Assembly (NCBI GenBank): GCA_041655055.1
Contig: JBBAGE010000002.1
Coordinates: forward strand, 1 to 46,973
From: JBBAGE01 sp041655055
Lineage (GTDB): Bacteria > Pseudomonadota > Alphaproteobacteria > Rhodobacterales > Rhodobacteraceae
Direction: 5' to 3'
Length of the DNA: 46,973 nt
The position numbers and the translations under genes were made by a program. Below are positions 24,933 through 33,473 of this stretch, piece by piece; position 1 is the first letter of the stretch; each line of letters starts with the position of its first letter. Below the pieces are notes generated by a model, which was given only the letters and a program-made list of their open reading frames with translations, had not been told where the DNA came from and searched no databases.

Positions 24933-26435
24933 ATGGCCAAGGACAAAAAGCAGCCCCGGCCCCGCGCCGCCACGCCCAAGGGGTTTCGCGATTATTTCGG
25001 TGCCGAAGTCACCGCGCGCAAGGCCATGTTGGACCGGATCGCCGAGGTTTACCAGCTTTATGGCTTTGACCCGCTGGAAACCAGCGCCGTGGAAACGGTC
25101 GAGGCGCTGGGAAAATTCCTGCCCGATGTGGACCGCCCCAACGCCGGCGTTTTCGCGTGGGAGGAAGAGGATGATGGCTGGGTCGCCCTGCGCTACGATC
25201 TGACAGCCCCTTTGGCGCGGGTTGCGGCGCAATACCGAAACGATCTGCCATCGCCCTATCGGCGCTATGCCATGGGGCCGGTCTGGCGCAATGAAAAACC
25301 CGGGCCGGGGCGGTTTCGCCAATTCTATCAATGCGATGCCGATACGGTGGGCGCGGCCAGTGTGGCGGCGGATGCCGAAATCTGCGCGATGCTGGCGGAT
25401 ACGCTAGAGGCCGTGGGCATCGCGCGCAGCGATTACATCGTGCGGGTGAACAACCGCAAGGTGCTGAATGGTGTGATGGAAATGGCCGGCGTTCTGGACC
25501 CGGCCGATCCCGATCGTTTCGCCCATGAACGCGGCATCGTTTTGCGCGCGATCGACAAGCTCGACCGGCTTGGCCCCGATGGCGTGCGCGCGCTTTTGGG
25601 TGCCGGGCGCAAGGATGAGAGCGGCGATTTCACCGATGGCGCCGGGCTTGGCGCGGATCAGGCCGATATCGTGATGGATTTCATGGATGCGCGGCGCGAT
25701 GACGGCGCCGCCACCGTGGCGCGGCTGCGCGAATTGGTGGGCAGCAGTGCCATTGGCCGTGACGGGGTGGACGAGCTGGAAGAAATCGCGGCACTTCTGG
25801 CCGCCCAAGGCTATGGCCCGGATCGCATCGTGATCGACCCTTCGGTTGTGCGCGGGCTTGGCTATTACACCGGCCCGGTGTTCGAGGCCGAGTTGACCTT
25901 TGAAATCACCGATGAAAAAGGCCGCCCCCGGCAATTCGGCTCGGTCGCCGGTGGCGGGCGCTATGACGATCTGGTCAAACGCTTTACCGGTCAGGAAGTG
26001 CCGGCCACCGGCGTATCCATCGGCGTGGACCGGTTGCTTGCCGCGTTGCATGCGCGCGGGCAGGTGGCCGATGCCGCCCCCGGCCCGGTGGTGGTGACGG
26101 TGATGGACCGCGCGCGGATGGCCGATTATCAGGCGATGGTGGCGGAACTGCGCGCCGCCGGTATCCGCGCCGAAGTCTATCTGGGCAATCCGAAAAACTT
26201 TGGAAATCAACTGAAATACGCCGATAAACGCAATGCCCCCGCCGCCGTGATCATGGGCAGCGACGAATCCGCGCGCGGCGTCATCCAGATCAAGGATTTG
26301 ATCCTCGGTGCGAGAATCGCCGCCAGCGCCACGCTTGAGGAATGGAAGGAACGCCCCTCGCAATACGAAGTGCCGCGCGATCAGCTTGTGGCCAAGGTGC
26401 GCGAAATTCTGGCCGCCGAAGGGCTGGCCGGATGA
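24933..26435 (+). CDS. hisS: Histidyl-tRNA synthetase
   Basis: A 500-residue class II synthetase. Motif 1 lies around RKAMLDRIAEVYQLYGFDPLET, motif 2 is the arginine-bearing PVWRNEKPGPGRFRQFYQCD, the histidine motif is GLGYYTGPVFE, motif 3 is GVSIGVDRLL, and an anticodon-binding domain follows from ~400. The length and the motif-2 loop match the divergent alphaproteobacterial HisRS, which is reported not to need the usual G-1 base of tRNA-His. AAGGAG precedes the ATG. Its stop overlaps the hisZ start by 4 bp, so hisS-hisZ-hisG form one unit. Confidence 0.96.
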   Translation: MAKDKKQPRPRAATPKGFRDYFGAEVTARKAMLDRIAEVYQLYGFDPLETSAVETVEALGKFLPDVDRPNAGVFAWEEEDDGWVALRYDLTAPLARVAAQYRNDLPSPYRRYAMGPVWRNEKPGPGRFRQFYQCDADTVGAASVAADAEICAMLADTLEAVGIARSDYIVRVNNRKVLNGVMEMAGVLDPADPDRFAHERGIVLRAIDKLDRLGPDGVRALLGAGRKDESGDFTDGAGLGADQADIVMDFMDARRDDGAATVARLRELVGSSAIGRDGVDELEEIAALLAAQGYGPDRIVIDPSVVRGLGYYTGPVFEAELTFEITDEKGRPRQFGSVAGGGRYDDLVKRFTGQEVPATGVSIGVDRLLAALHARGQVADAAPGPVVVTVMDRARMADYQAMVAELRAAGIRAEVYLGNPKNFGNQLKYADKRNAPAAVIMGSDESARGVIQIKDLILGARIAASATLEEWKERPSQYEVPRDQLVAKVREILAAEGLAG

Positions 26436-27529
26436 GCGCCACGAAATCCGACATCCGGGCCGAGGCCGCCCGGCTGATGGCGGCATTCATCGCGGCCGGG
26501 GCCGCACCGGTCGAGGCCGATATCCTGCAACCCGCAGCCACGCTGCTGGATCTTTATGGCGAAGATATCCGCGCGCGCGCCTATGTGACCTTTGATCCGA
26601 CCGAGGGCGAACAGATGCTGCGCCCCGATTTCACCGTGCCGATCGTGCAGATGCATATGGCCACCGGCGCCGCGCCCGCGCGCTATACCTATGCGGGCGA
26701 GGTGTTTCGCCGTCAGGATGACGGGGCGGGCCGCGCGCGTGAATATATTCAGGTGGGATATGAGGTGTTCGGCCACACCAACCCCGCCGCCGCCGATGCC
26801 GAAGTATTCGCGCTGATCGCGGCGCAGGTATCGGGGCTGGGGCTGCGCGCGGCAACGGGGGATATCGGTATCCTGTCGGCCGCCGTGCGCGGCCTGCGCA
26901 CATCCGAGGCCCGCCGCGCCGCGTTGCTGCGCCATCTGTGGCGGCCGCGCCGGTTTCGCGCGCTGATCGATCGTTTCGGCGGGCGTTCCCCGGTGCCGCC
27001 CAGCCGCGCGGCATTGCTGGCGGCGGCTGATCCCTTTGCCACTGCGGGCCCCGAAATCGGCCTGCGCAGCCGGGCCGAGGTCGCCGCCCGTATCGATGCA
27101 CTGCGCGCCGATGCGGCGGAACCGCCGATTTCCAGCGGCGAAGTGGCCTTGATCGAGGATATCCTGGCGCTCAAGGGCCGTGCCCCGGCGGCCTTGTCGC
27201 ATTTGCGCGATATTGCCGTGGATCTGCCCGCGATATCGCCCGCGGTGCGCGCGCTTGCGGCGCGGCTTGATGCGCTGGCGGGCCGGGGCATCGATGTGGA
27301 TGCGCTGGATTTCGAGGCCGCTTTTGGGCGCACATCGATGGAATATTACGATGGGTTCGTGTTCGGTTTCTACGCCGAAGCGCGCCCCGATCTGCCGCCG
27401 ATCGCCAGCGGCGGGCGCTATGATGCGCTGACCCGCGTGCTGGGGCAGGGGCGGGCGATCCCTGCGGTGGGGGCGGTGATCCGCCCGGCGCTGATGCTGG
27501 AACTGGCCGCACAAGGGGCAAAGCCATGA
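26432..27529 (+). CDS. hisZ: ATP phosphoribosyltransferase regulatory subunit
   Basis: HisZ, 365 residues, is a catalytically dead paralogue of HisRS that forms the hetero-octamer with short HisG and makes it sensitive to histidine. It keeps the class II core: RPDFTVPIVQMHM, YAGEVFRRQDDG, EYIQVGYEVFG (motif 2 region), YYDGFVFGFY and ASGGRYDALTRVLG, but lacks the anticodon domain. The start is the ATG at 26432 in the hisS stop; a longer open frame upstream overlaps hisS and is not used. It overlaps hisG by 4 bp. Confidence 0.95.
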   Translation: MSATKSDIRAEAARLMAAFIAAGAAPVEADILQPAATLLDLYGEDIRARAYVTFDPTEGEQMLRPDFTVPIVQMHMATGAAPARYTYAGEVFRRQDDGAGRAREYIQVGYEVFGHTNPAAADAEVFALIAAQVSGLGLRAATGDIGILSAAVRGLRTSEARRAALLRHLWRPRRFRALIDRFGGRSPVPPSRAALLAAADPFATAGPEIGLRSRAEVAARIDALRADAAEPPISSGEVALIEDILALKGRAPAALSHLRDIAVDLPAISPAVRALAARLDALAGRGIDVDALDFEAAFGRTSMEYYDGFVFGFYAEARPDLPPIASGGRYDALTRVLGQGRAIPAVGAVIRPALMLELAAQGAKP

Positions 27530-28224
27530 CGATCAAGCTGGGCGTGCCATCCAAAGGCCGCTTGATGGACAAGACCTTTGACTGGTTCGGCGCGCGCGGC
27601 ATCGGGCTTCGCCGCACCGGGCATGAGCGCGAATATGCGGGCGCGGTCGAAGGGGCCGACGGCGTGGAACTGGTGCTGCTGTCGGCGGGGGAAATTCCGC
27701 GGGAACTGGCGGCGGGGCGCATCCATCTGGGGGTGACCGGATCGGATCTGGTGCGCGATAAACTGTCGGGCTGGTCTCATCAGGTCAGCGAATTGGCGCG
27801 GCTTGGTTTTGGTCATGCCGATCTGATCATCGCAGTGCCTAAATGCTGGGTCGATGTCGATACGCTTGATGATCTTGATGCGGCGGCGGCGGCGTTTCGC
27901 AAGGAACACGGGTTCCGGCTGCGGATCGCCACGAAATACCACCACCTTGTGCGCGAATTTCTGGCAGCACACGGCGTTGCCGATTATCAACTGGTTGACA
28001 GCCAGGGCGCGACCGAGGGGACGGTTAAAAATCTGACCGCCGAGGCTGTGGCCGATATCACCTCGACCGGCGAGACATTGCGCGCCAACCATCTGAAAAT
28101 CCTGCAAGACGGGTTGATCCACAAAAGCCAGGCGACGCTGTTTCGGGCGCGCAAGGCCCAGTGGTCGGATGCAGAACGCAGCGCCTTTGCGGCTTTGGCC
28201 GCGCAATTGGGCGTGGCGGATTAA
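27526..28224 (+). CDS. hisG: ATP phosphoribosyltransferase, short form
   Basis: HisG catalyses the first step of histidine synthesis, joining ATP and PRPP. At 232 residues it is the short type that lacks the regulatory ACT-like domain and needs HisZ, which is encoded immediately upstream. Visible segments are LGVPSKGRLMDKT at the start, HLGVTGSDLVRDKL, and the PRPP loop QGATEGTVKNL followed by EAVADITSTGETLRAN. The stop is two bases from the end of the converging DUF1489 gene. Confidence 0.97.
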   Translation: MTIKLGVPSKGRLMDKTFDWFGARGIGLRRTGHEREYAGAVEGADGVELVLLSAGEIPRELAAGRIHLGVTGSDLVRDKLSGWSHQVSELARLGFGHADLIIAVPKCWVDVDTLDDLDAAAAAFRKEHGFRLRIATKYHHLVREFLAAHGVADYQLVDSQGATEGTVKNLTAEAVADITSTGETLRANHLKILQDGLIHKSQATLFRARKAQWSDAERSAFAALAAQLGVAD

Positions 28225-28225
28225 C

Positions 28226-28684
28226 CTAGCGCAGGCCCAGATCGGCCAGAGCGGCGGCCAGATCATGGGGCAATTCGGGCTCATCCGCGCGCGTCGCTGG
28301 CAGATCGCGCGGGGCGTCCGTGCCCGGCAGATAGCGCCAGCCCTGAAACGGGCGGCGGGGTGCGGCCTCGGTGCGAATCACATCGGGCGCCAGCACCAGC
28401 GCGCAGCGGCGGATGCCATCGGCGCCGATCTGTTCCTCAAACCCCACCAGCTTTTGGCGGGCCAGAATCACGCCTTTGAACACCCAGTAAAGTGAACCAC
28501 CGGCCAGCAATTCCGCGCTGCGCTTGGGCCACATGCGGGTGACATGCACCAGATTGCCGTCGCGGCGGCGATGCCGGTGCAGATCCTGCCACGCGATCAG
28601 ATCTTCGACGCCGGTGGCCCCAACGCAAAGTTTCAGCATATGCAGGCTGGCAGGCGCTGCGGCACGATCGGGTGATTTGGGCAT
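28226..28684 (-). CDS. DUF1489 family protein
   Basis: A 152-residue protein of the alphaproteobacterial DUF1489 family. The typical start LKLCVGATGVEDLIAWQ, the central VTRMWPKRSAELLAGGSLYWVFKG and the segment LVGFEEQ...DGIRRCALVLAPDVI are all present; no biochemical function is known. The RHRRRDG stretch suggests a nucleic-acid or phosphate contact but this is only composition. The ATG at 28684 has AGGAG six bases upstream. It converges on hisG with one base between stop codons. Confidence 0.9.
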   Translation of the reverse strand: MPKSPDRAAAPASLHMLKLCVGATGVEDLIAWQDLHRHRRRDGNLVHVTRMWPKRSAELLAGGSLYWVFKGVILARQKLVGFEEQIGADGIRRCALVLAPDVIRTEAAPRRPFQGWRYLPGTDAPRDLPATRADEPELPHDLAAALADLGLR

Positions 28685-28734
28685 TCTGGCTCCTGTAGCG
28701 CTATTTTATAGCAGCCGGCGCCCGGTGCAAGGCG

Positions 28735-29685
28735 CTATTGGCGCAGCAATCGGGCCAGCGTCCGGCCCTCCCACATCCGCAAGATCGGGTGGGCTGCGGG
28801 GATGGATGCGCTCTCGGTCAGATCGGGGAACAGGCCAAGCGCTTCGTCCCATGCGCCATGTTCGGCCTCGTTTTGGGCCAGTGCCGCTGGCAGCAGGGTT
28901 TCGCTGGCCAGCCCATTGGCGCGCAAGATCACATGTTCATCGCAGAGGATATGATGATAGCGGACTTCGGTGCAGGCATGATCGATATGCGCGATATCGC
29001 CCAAAAGCGCGCGGGCGGGCACCAGCACATCGGGGCTTGCGAACAGCAATTCGGCCATGGCGTCGGAAATCAGGATGCGGTGTTGTTGGGATACGCGCAG
29101 CGGTATATGCGGCTGGCCGGGGCCAAAGGCATCCTTGCGGATAACGACCGGCAGCCAGTGATGCAGCGCACCATGCAGCATTTTGGGGATATGGACGCTG
29201 CGCCGCCCGATCCAGCGGATGGGGTGATCCGCACCATCGATATCGCGCACCAGATCGCCCGCGGCCAGATCCTGCACCGCGCGCGGCCCCCGCGGCGTGT
29301 CGATCAGCGTATCGTCGGTGTAGCAGATGGGGCCGTAAGGGGTGGCGGTGAGGCTTGTTTCAAGTGACAGTGCAGATAAGGGATTGGGTGGCCCTTCAGG
29401 ATAATGGAAGTATATTTGCCCTCCCGCTTTAAAAGCGATCAAGGGAACTTTTGTGCCGAGTCCCAAGGCCAAAGCCGGTCGGGCAGTGCCTTGGCCGATA
29501 TAGGTGATCGGTTGGCCATTAAATGTTGTATTACTATTGTCGTCACTGCCCAAAAAGCCATCACCATCTGTGATCGTGCCGGTTATCGACGCGCCAAATG
29601 CATTTAAGACAAGTGAATTCGTTCCAAGCAAATCCAGCGCAAGCACCGATCCATTATAGGGGCGAACAGTGATCTCAGTTGCCAT
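28735..29685 (-). CDS. Hint-domain protein (Hedgehog/intein-type autoprocessing)
   Basis: A 316-residue protein with two parts. Residues 1-120 (ATEITVRPYNGSVLALDLLG onward, read in parts) form a Gly/Thr/Asp-rich domain I do not recognise, without a signal peptide. From Cys121 a Hint domain follows: CYTDDTLIDTPRG with the nucleophilic Cys, VQDLAAGDLV, RVSQQHRILISD with the conserved His, and YHHILCDEHVILRANGL. Such proteins are common in Rhodobacterales and resemble inteins without exteins; many are thought to be exported by type I secretion. The start at 29685 is preceded by CGGAG; an ATG 23 codons upstream gives a poor N terminus. The N-terminal part is noticeably less GC-rich than the Hint part. 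Confidence 0.88.
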   Translation of the reverse strand: MATEITVRPYNGSVLALDLLGTNSLVLNAFGASITGTITDGDGFLGSDDNSNTTFNGQPITYIGQGTARPALALGLGTKVPLIAFKAGGQIYFHYPEGPPNPLSALSLETSLTATPYGPICYTDDTLIDTPRGPRAVQDLAAGDLVRDIDGADHPIRWIGRRSVHIPKMLHGALHHWLPVVIRKDAFGPGQPHIPLRVSQQHRILISDAMAELLFASPDVLVPARALLGDIAHIDHACTEVRYHHILCDEHVILRANGLASETLLPAALAQNEAEHGAWDEALGLFPDLTESASIPAAHPILRMWEGRTLARLLRQ

Positions 29686-30080
29686 GCGGGCGGCTCCGAT
29701 TGCGCGGCGGACAGGCTTTTTGCCCGCTGGTTGGGATGGAAAATGCGGATGCAATCGCTACGCTGGTCACAGGCCCGAACGGGGCGCACGAACACCAAAA
29801 CGGGGGTGAAATTCCCCGCAAAACCGAGACAGATAACATTTCCTGACAGGGCCGCTTGCTACACGCACGACCGGGCGGAATCTGCTCTCGGGCCAGCTTG
29901 CGCACTTCACAAGATGTGCGAAGTCTGCCAAACTGTCATACCATGTGTTGCGTCGTAAGGCGAAACACCCACCTACCAACGCCAAACAACTTCTGGATGC
30001 TAGAATGTAAGATAGTATCTTGCAAGTTGTAACAGACCCGGTGCCGCCATCCGCCCGCCGCGCCAGAACGGAGCCTTGAC
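29686..30080. other. 395-bp divergent intergenic region, Hint gene to nrdJ
   Basis: No gene is visible. It is less GC-rich than its surroundings and contains short hairpins (29801-29818 with CGGGG/CCCCG, and CGCAC/GTGCG at 29901-29920) and the dyad at 30007-30023. Pieces resemble parts of a cobalamin riboswitch (GGTGAAATTCC at 29805, GCGAAGTC...TGCC near 29918) but the B12 box is not there. It must hold the nrdJ and Hint-gene promoters. Confidence 0.6.
30007..30023. promoter_or_regulatory. 17-bp dyad upstream of nrdJ, candidate operator
   Basis: AAGATA-G-TATCTT (30009-30021) is a perfect palindrome and extends to 7 of 8 pairs per arm (30007-30023). It lies 58 bp before the nrdJ ATG, within an AT-rich patch. 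NrdR, the usual repressor of reductase genes, binds AT-rich dyads in such places, but this does not match the standard NrdR box well. Confidence 0.35.
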
Positions 30081-32360
30081 ATGACCCGCTTTTCCGCCCC
30101 GATCGCCGAACAGATCTGGGATATGAAATACCGGCTGAAACAGCCTGATGGCGCGCCGGTTGATCTGACCGTCGAAGATAGCTGGCGGCGCATCGCGCGC
30201 GCGCTGGCCGAGGTCGAGGCAGAGCCTGCCCATTGGGAAGAGCGTTTCTATCACGCGCTTGAGGATTTCAAATTCCTGCCCGCAGGCCGGATCACCGCGG
30301 GCGCGGGCACGGCGCGTTCGGTGACGATGTTCAACTGCTTTGTCATGGGCACGATCCCCGACAGTATGGGCGGCATTTTCGACATGCTGAAAGAGGCGGC
30401 GCTGACCATGCAGCAGGGCGGCGGGATCGGTTATGATTTCAGCACCATCCGGCCGCGCGGCGCGGCGGTGCACGGGGTGGCGGCGGATGCTTCGGGGCCG
30501 CTGTCGTTCATGGATGTCTGGGATGCGATGTGCCGCACGATCATGTCGGCGGGCTCGCGCCGGGGCGCGATGATGGCGACGATGCGTTGCGACCACCCCG
30601 ATATCCTCGATTTCATCGAGGCCAAGCGCGATGCGGCGCGGCTGCGGATGTTCAACCTGTCGGTGCTGGTGACCGATGATTTCATGGAGGCGGTCAAGGG
30701 TGACCTGCCGTGGGATTTGTCATTCGGCGACAAGGTTTATCACACGCTTTCGGCGCGCGATCTGTGGAACCGGATCATGCGCGCGACCTATGATTATGCC
30801 GAACCGGGGGTGATTTTCATCGACCGGATCAATGCGATGAACAATCTGGCCTATTGCGAAACGATCGCGGCCACCAACCCCTGCGGCGAGCAACCGCTGC
30901 CGCCTTATGGCGCCTGTCTGCTGGGCTCGATCAACCTGGCGCGGCTGGTGAAGGATCCGTTTGGCAAGGGCGCAAAGCTTGATGAGCAGGCGCTGTCCGA
31001 TCTGGTGGCGGTTGCGGTGCGGATGATGGATAACGTGGTCGATGCCTCGCGTTTCCCGCTGCCCGAGCAAGAGGCAGAGGCCCAGAACAAGCGCCGCATC
31101 GGGCTGGGGGTGACCGGGCTTGCGGATGCTTTGCTGATGGTGGGGCAGCGCTATGGGTCGGAGGAGGCGGCGCGTCAAACCGAGCGCTGGCTGCACGCGC
31201 TCGCCCGCGCCGCATATCTGGCGTCGGTCGAAATTGCGCGCGAAAAGGGCGCTTTCCCGCTGTTCGATGCGGAAAAATACCTGGCCTCGGGATCATTGGT
31301 GCATATGGATGCCGATGTGCGCGCCGCAATTGCCGAACACGGCATCCGCAATGCGCTTTTGACCTCGATCGCGCCCACGGGCACGATTTCGCTTTATGCG
31401 GGCAACGTTTCCAGCGGGATCGAGCCGGTCTTTGCCTATAGCTACAGCCGCAAGGTGCTGCAAAAGGACGGATCGCGCACCGAGGAAGAGGTGGTCGATT
31501 ATGCCGTGCAGATGTGGCGCGACAAATTCGGCGACGCGCCTTTGCCCGATTACTTTGTCAATGCCCAGACGCTGGCGCCGCTTGATCATGTGCGCATGCA
31601 GGCGGCGGCGCAGAAATGGGTGGACAGTTCGATTTCCAAAACGATCAACTGCCCCGAGGATATCAGCTTTGACGCGTTCAAGGATGTCTATATGGCGGCC
31701 TGGGATTCGGGGTGCAAAGGCTGCACCACTTACCGGCCCAATGATGTCACCGGCAGCGTGCTAAGCGTCAGCGAGGCTGAAAGCGCCAAGCCGGGGCAGG
31801 AGCCGGTGCTCGACAGCCAGTCGGGGGCCGAGGTCGTCTATCTGGCCGAGCCGCTGGACCGGCCGCAGGCGCTTGAGGGCAATACCTACAAACTGAAATG
31901 GCCCGACAGCGAACATGCGATCTATATCACCATCAATGATATCGTCATCGGTGGCCATCGTCGCCCGTTCGAAGTGTTCATCAACTCGAAAAACATGGAG
32001 CATTTCGCCTGGACCGTGGCGCTGACGCGGATGATTTCGGCGGTGTTCCGGCGGGGCGGAGATGTGAGCTTCGTCGTCGAGGAGCTGAAAGCCGTGTTCG
32101 ATCCGCGCGGCGGTGCCTGGATGGCGGGCAAATATGTGCCTTCGATCCTTGCGGCGATTGGCGGGGTGATTGAACGCCACCTGATTGCCATCGGCTTTAT
32201 CGCCGGCGAAGGCATGGGGCTAAAGGCCGATCCGCATTTCGACGATACCAACCCCGCCGCGCCGCGTGGCAAATCCTGCAGCAGTTGCGGCAGCTATGAG
32301 ATGCGGATGATCGAGGGTTGCATGACCTGCGCAAGCTGCGGCTTTTCGCGCTGCGGGTAA
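30081..32360 (+). CDS. nrdJ: Adenosylcobalamin-dependent (class II) ribonucleoside-diphosphate reductase
   Basis: A 759-residue class II reductase that makes deoxyribonucleotides with or without oxygen. The first active-site Cys is in FNCFVMG (Cys86); the thiyl-radical site is TNPCGEQPLP with Cys268 and Glu270; IAPTGTISLYAGNVSSGIEP and INCPEDISF with a further Cys and PTGT loop follow. The C terminus ends in a cysteine cluster (CSSCGSYEM, GCMTCASCGFSRCG) of the type that re-reduces the active site. GGAG precedes the ATG. It needs B12, and cobU in the same window shows the cell assembles it. Confidence 0.97.
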   Translation: MTRFSAPIAEQIWDMKYRLKQPDGAPVDLTVEDSWRRIARALAEVEAEPAHWEERFYHALEDFKFLPAGRITAGAGTARSVTMFNCFVMGTIPDSMGGIFDMLKEAALTMQQGGGIGYDFSTIRPRGAAVHGVAADASGPLSFMDVWDAMCRTIMSAGSRRGAMMATMRCDHPDILDFIEAKRDAARLRMFNLSVLVTDDFMEAVKGDLPWDLSFGDKVYHTLSARDLWNRIMRATYDYAEPGVIFIDRINAMNNLAYCETIAATNPCGEQPLPPYGACLLGSINLARLVKDPFGKGAKLDEQALSDLVAVAVRMMDNVVDASRFPLPEQEAEAQNKRRIGLGVTGLADALLMVGQRYGSEEAARQTERWLHALARAAYLASVEIAREKGAFPLFDAEKYLASGSLVHMDADVRAAIAEHGIRNALLTSIAPTGTISLYAGNVSSGIEPVFAYSYSRKVLQKDGSRTEEEVVDYAVQMWRDKFGDAPLPDYFVNAQTLAPLDHVRMQAAAQKWVDSSISKTINCPEDISFDAFKDVYMAAWDSGCKGCTTYRPNDVTGSVLSVSEAESAKPGQEPVLDSQSGAEVVYLAEPLDRPQALEGNTYKLKWPDSEHAIYITINDIVIGGHRRPFEVFINSKNMEHFAWTVALTRMISAVFRRGGDVSFVVEELKAVFDPRGGAWMAGKYVPSILAAIGGVIERHLIAIGFIAGEGMGLKADPHFDDTNPAAPRGKSCSSCGSYEMRMIEGCMTCASCGFSRCG

Positions 32361-32366
32361 TCCGGG

Positions 32367-32399
32367 GCTGGCAGGCGGTGCGGCGTGCGGCCTGTCAGC
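32367..32399. terminator. Stem-loop between nrdJ and the DUF2125 gene
   Basis: GCTGGCAGGC (32367-32376) pairs with GCCTGTCAGC (32390-32399) over 10 bp with one G-T pair and a 13-base GC-rich loop. It covers the 34-bp gap between the converging genes and the last codon of the minus-strand gene. No T run follows, so an intrinsic terminator role is plausible but not clear. Confidence 0.45.
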
Positions 32400-33405
32400 G
32401 CAGGATCAGGCGCGGCGCCTCGCCCAGCGGGATCGGGCCCAGCATCACGCGGCCATCGCGAAAGGCAAGCGGCGCGTTGAGCGTGTCGCTGTCGCCGCTC
32501 AGCCGGGCCAGAAATTCCAGCGCCGAGGTCAGCGGGCCGACCATGCCTTCGGGCAAGGCGCCGGAATTGCGGGCGATTTCGATCATGTCGCGCCAGTTGG
32601 TGGCGTTGAGGGTGATTTCGCCGCTCGGAATACCCTGCGTGTCGACGCTGATGCGCCCGGTTGCGCGCAGTTCCAGATCGCCCCAGGATGCGCGGATCTG
32701 CCGGATATCCAGATCGCTAAGCTGCGGGCGGGCGGTTTCGACCGCGTGCCGATCCCATGGCGCGGTAAAGGTGGCGGTCACATCCGCGCCAAACTGGCTG
32801 AAGGCCGGGGGCAACAGGCCGGCGGGATCAAGCCGGCTGCGCAGCGCATCGGACGGGCGCAGAGATATGGCCTCGAACGCGATGTCATGGGCGAGCGGGT
32901 TGGTGTTGTTGCGCCGTGTCCCGATCCGGCCGCTTTCCAGCGCGCTGTCCCAGCTCAGCGTCGATGCAAGCGTGATATCGCTGAGTTCAAAATTCGCCCG
33001 GTCCAGCGTCAGATCGGTATCGGGCACGAATACGACCGAGCCGCGCAGACTGTCGCTGGTGACCGTAATCCGCTGCTGCGGCGTGGCCAGAACCTGCGGG
33101 CCGGTCAGCATCGCGATGATATGATTCGGCCGATAGCTGAGCGCCAGAATTTCCAGCCGGGGCAATTGCCACGCCAGCCCCGTTTCGGGATCGGCCAGTT
33201 CCAGCCCCGTGATCGTGGTATCAAAGCGCGAAGGAAAGCCCCGGGTTTGCAGCGTCCGGACATCGGCCTGCCAGCCTTCGGCCCGGCGGTCTTGTAACCA
33301 GTTGTTCAGGCTGCGTTCCACCGCGGATGACCCGATGAACCAATATCCGCCCCAGCCGATTGCGGCCAGAAACACAACTGTGGCAAGAGCGATGAATAAG
33401 CGCAT
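32395..33405 (-). CDS. DUF2125 domain-containing protein
   Basis: A 336-residue protein with one N-terminal hydrophobic segment (RLFIALATVVFLAAIGWGGYWFIG), probably an uncleaved anchor, and a periplasmic beta-rich part matching the alphaproteobacterial DUF2125 family: VERSLNNWLQDRRAEGW, TRGFPSRFDTTITGLEL and repeated strands with ARPQLSDLDIRQI and GEITLNATNW. The layout recalls AsmA-like lipid-transfer proteins, but I would not assign a function. The start at 33405 has AGGAAAGG upstream; a longer open frame upstream is arginine-rich shadow over the ChaC gene. Confidence 0.88.
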   Translation of the reverse strand: MRLFIALATVVFLAAIGWGGYWFIGSSAVERSLNNWLQDRRAEGWQADVRTLQTRGFPSRFDTTITGLELADPETGLAWQLPRLEILALSYRPNHIIAMLTGPQVLATPQQRITVTSDSLRGSVVFVPDTDLTLDRANFELSDITLASTLSWDSALESGRIGTRRNNTNPLAHDIAFEAISLRPSDALRSRLDPAGLLPPAFSQFGADVTATFTAPWDRHAVETARPQLSDLDIRQIRASWGDLELRATGRISVDTQGIPSGEITLNATNWRDMIEIARNSGALPEGMVGPLTSALEFLARLSGDSDTLNAPLAFRDGRVMLGPIPLGEAPRLILR

Positions 33406-33473
33406 GGGGGGCCTTTCCTGTCGGCATTGGGTAGTGTTTATAGGGCCTGCACGACAGAAACCAGAGGCGGCGC

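Noticed and set aside
29796..29935. Cobalamin riboswitch upstream of nrdJ
   Set aside because: GGTGAAATTCC and GCGAAGTC...TGCC are suggestive, but the AGGAGACC core of the B12 box and the CCCGCAACTGT segment are missing, and the pieces are not at the right distances.
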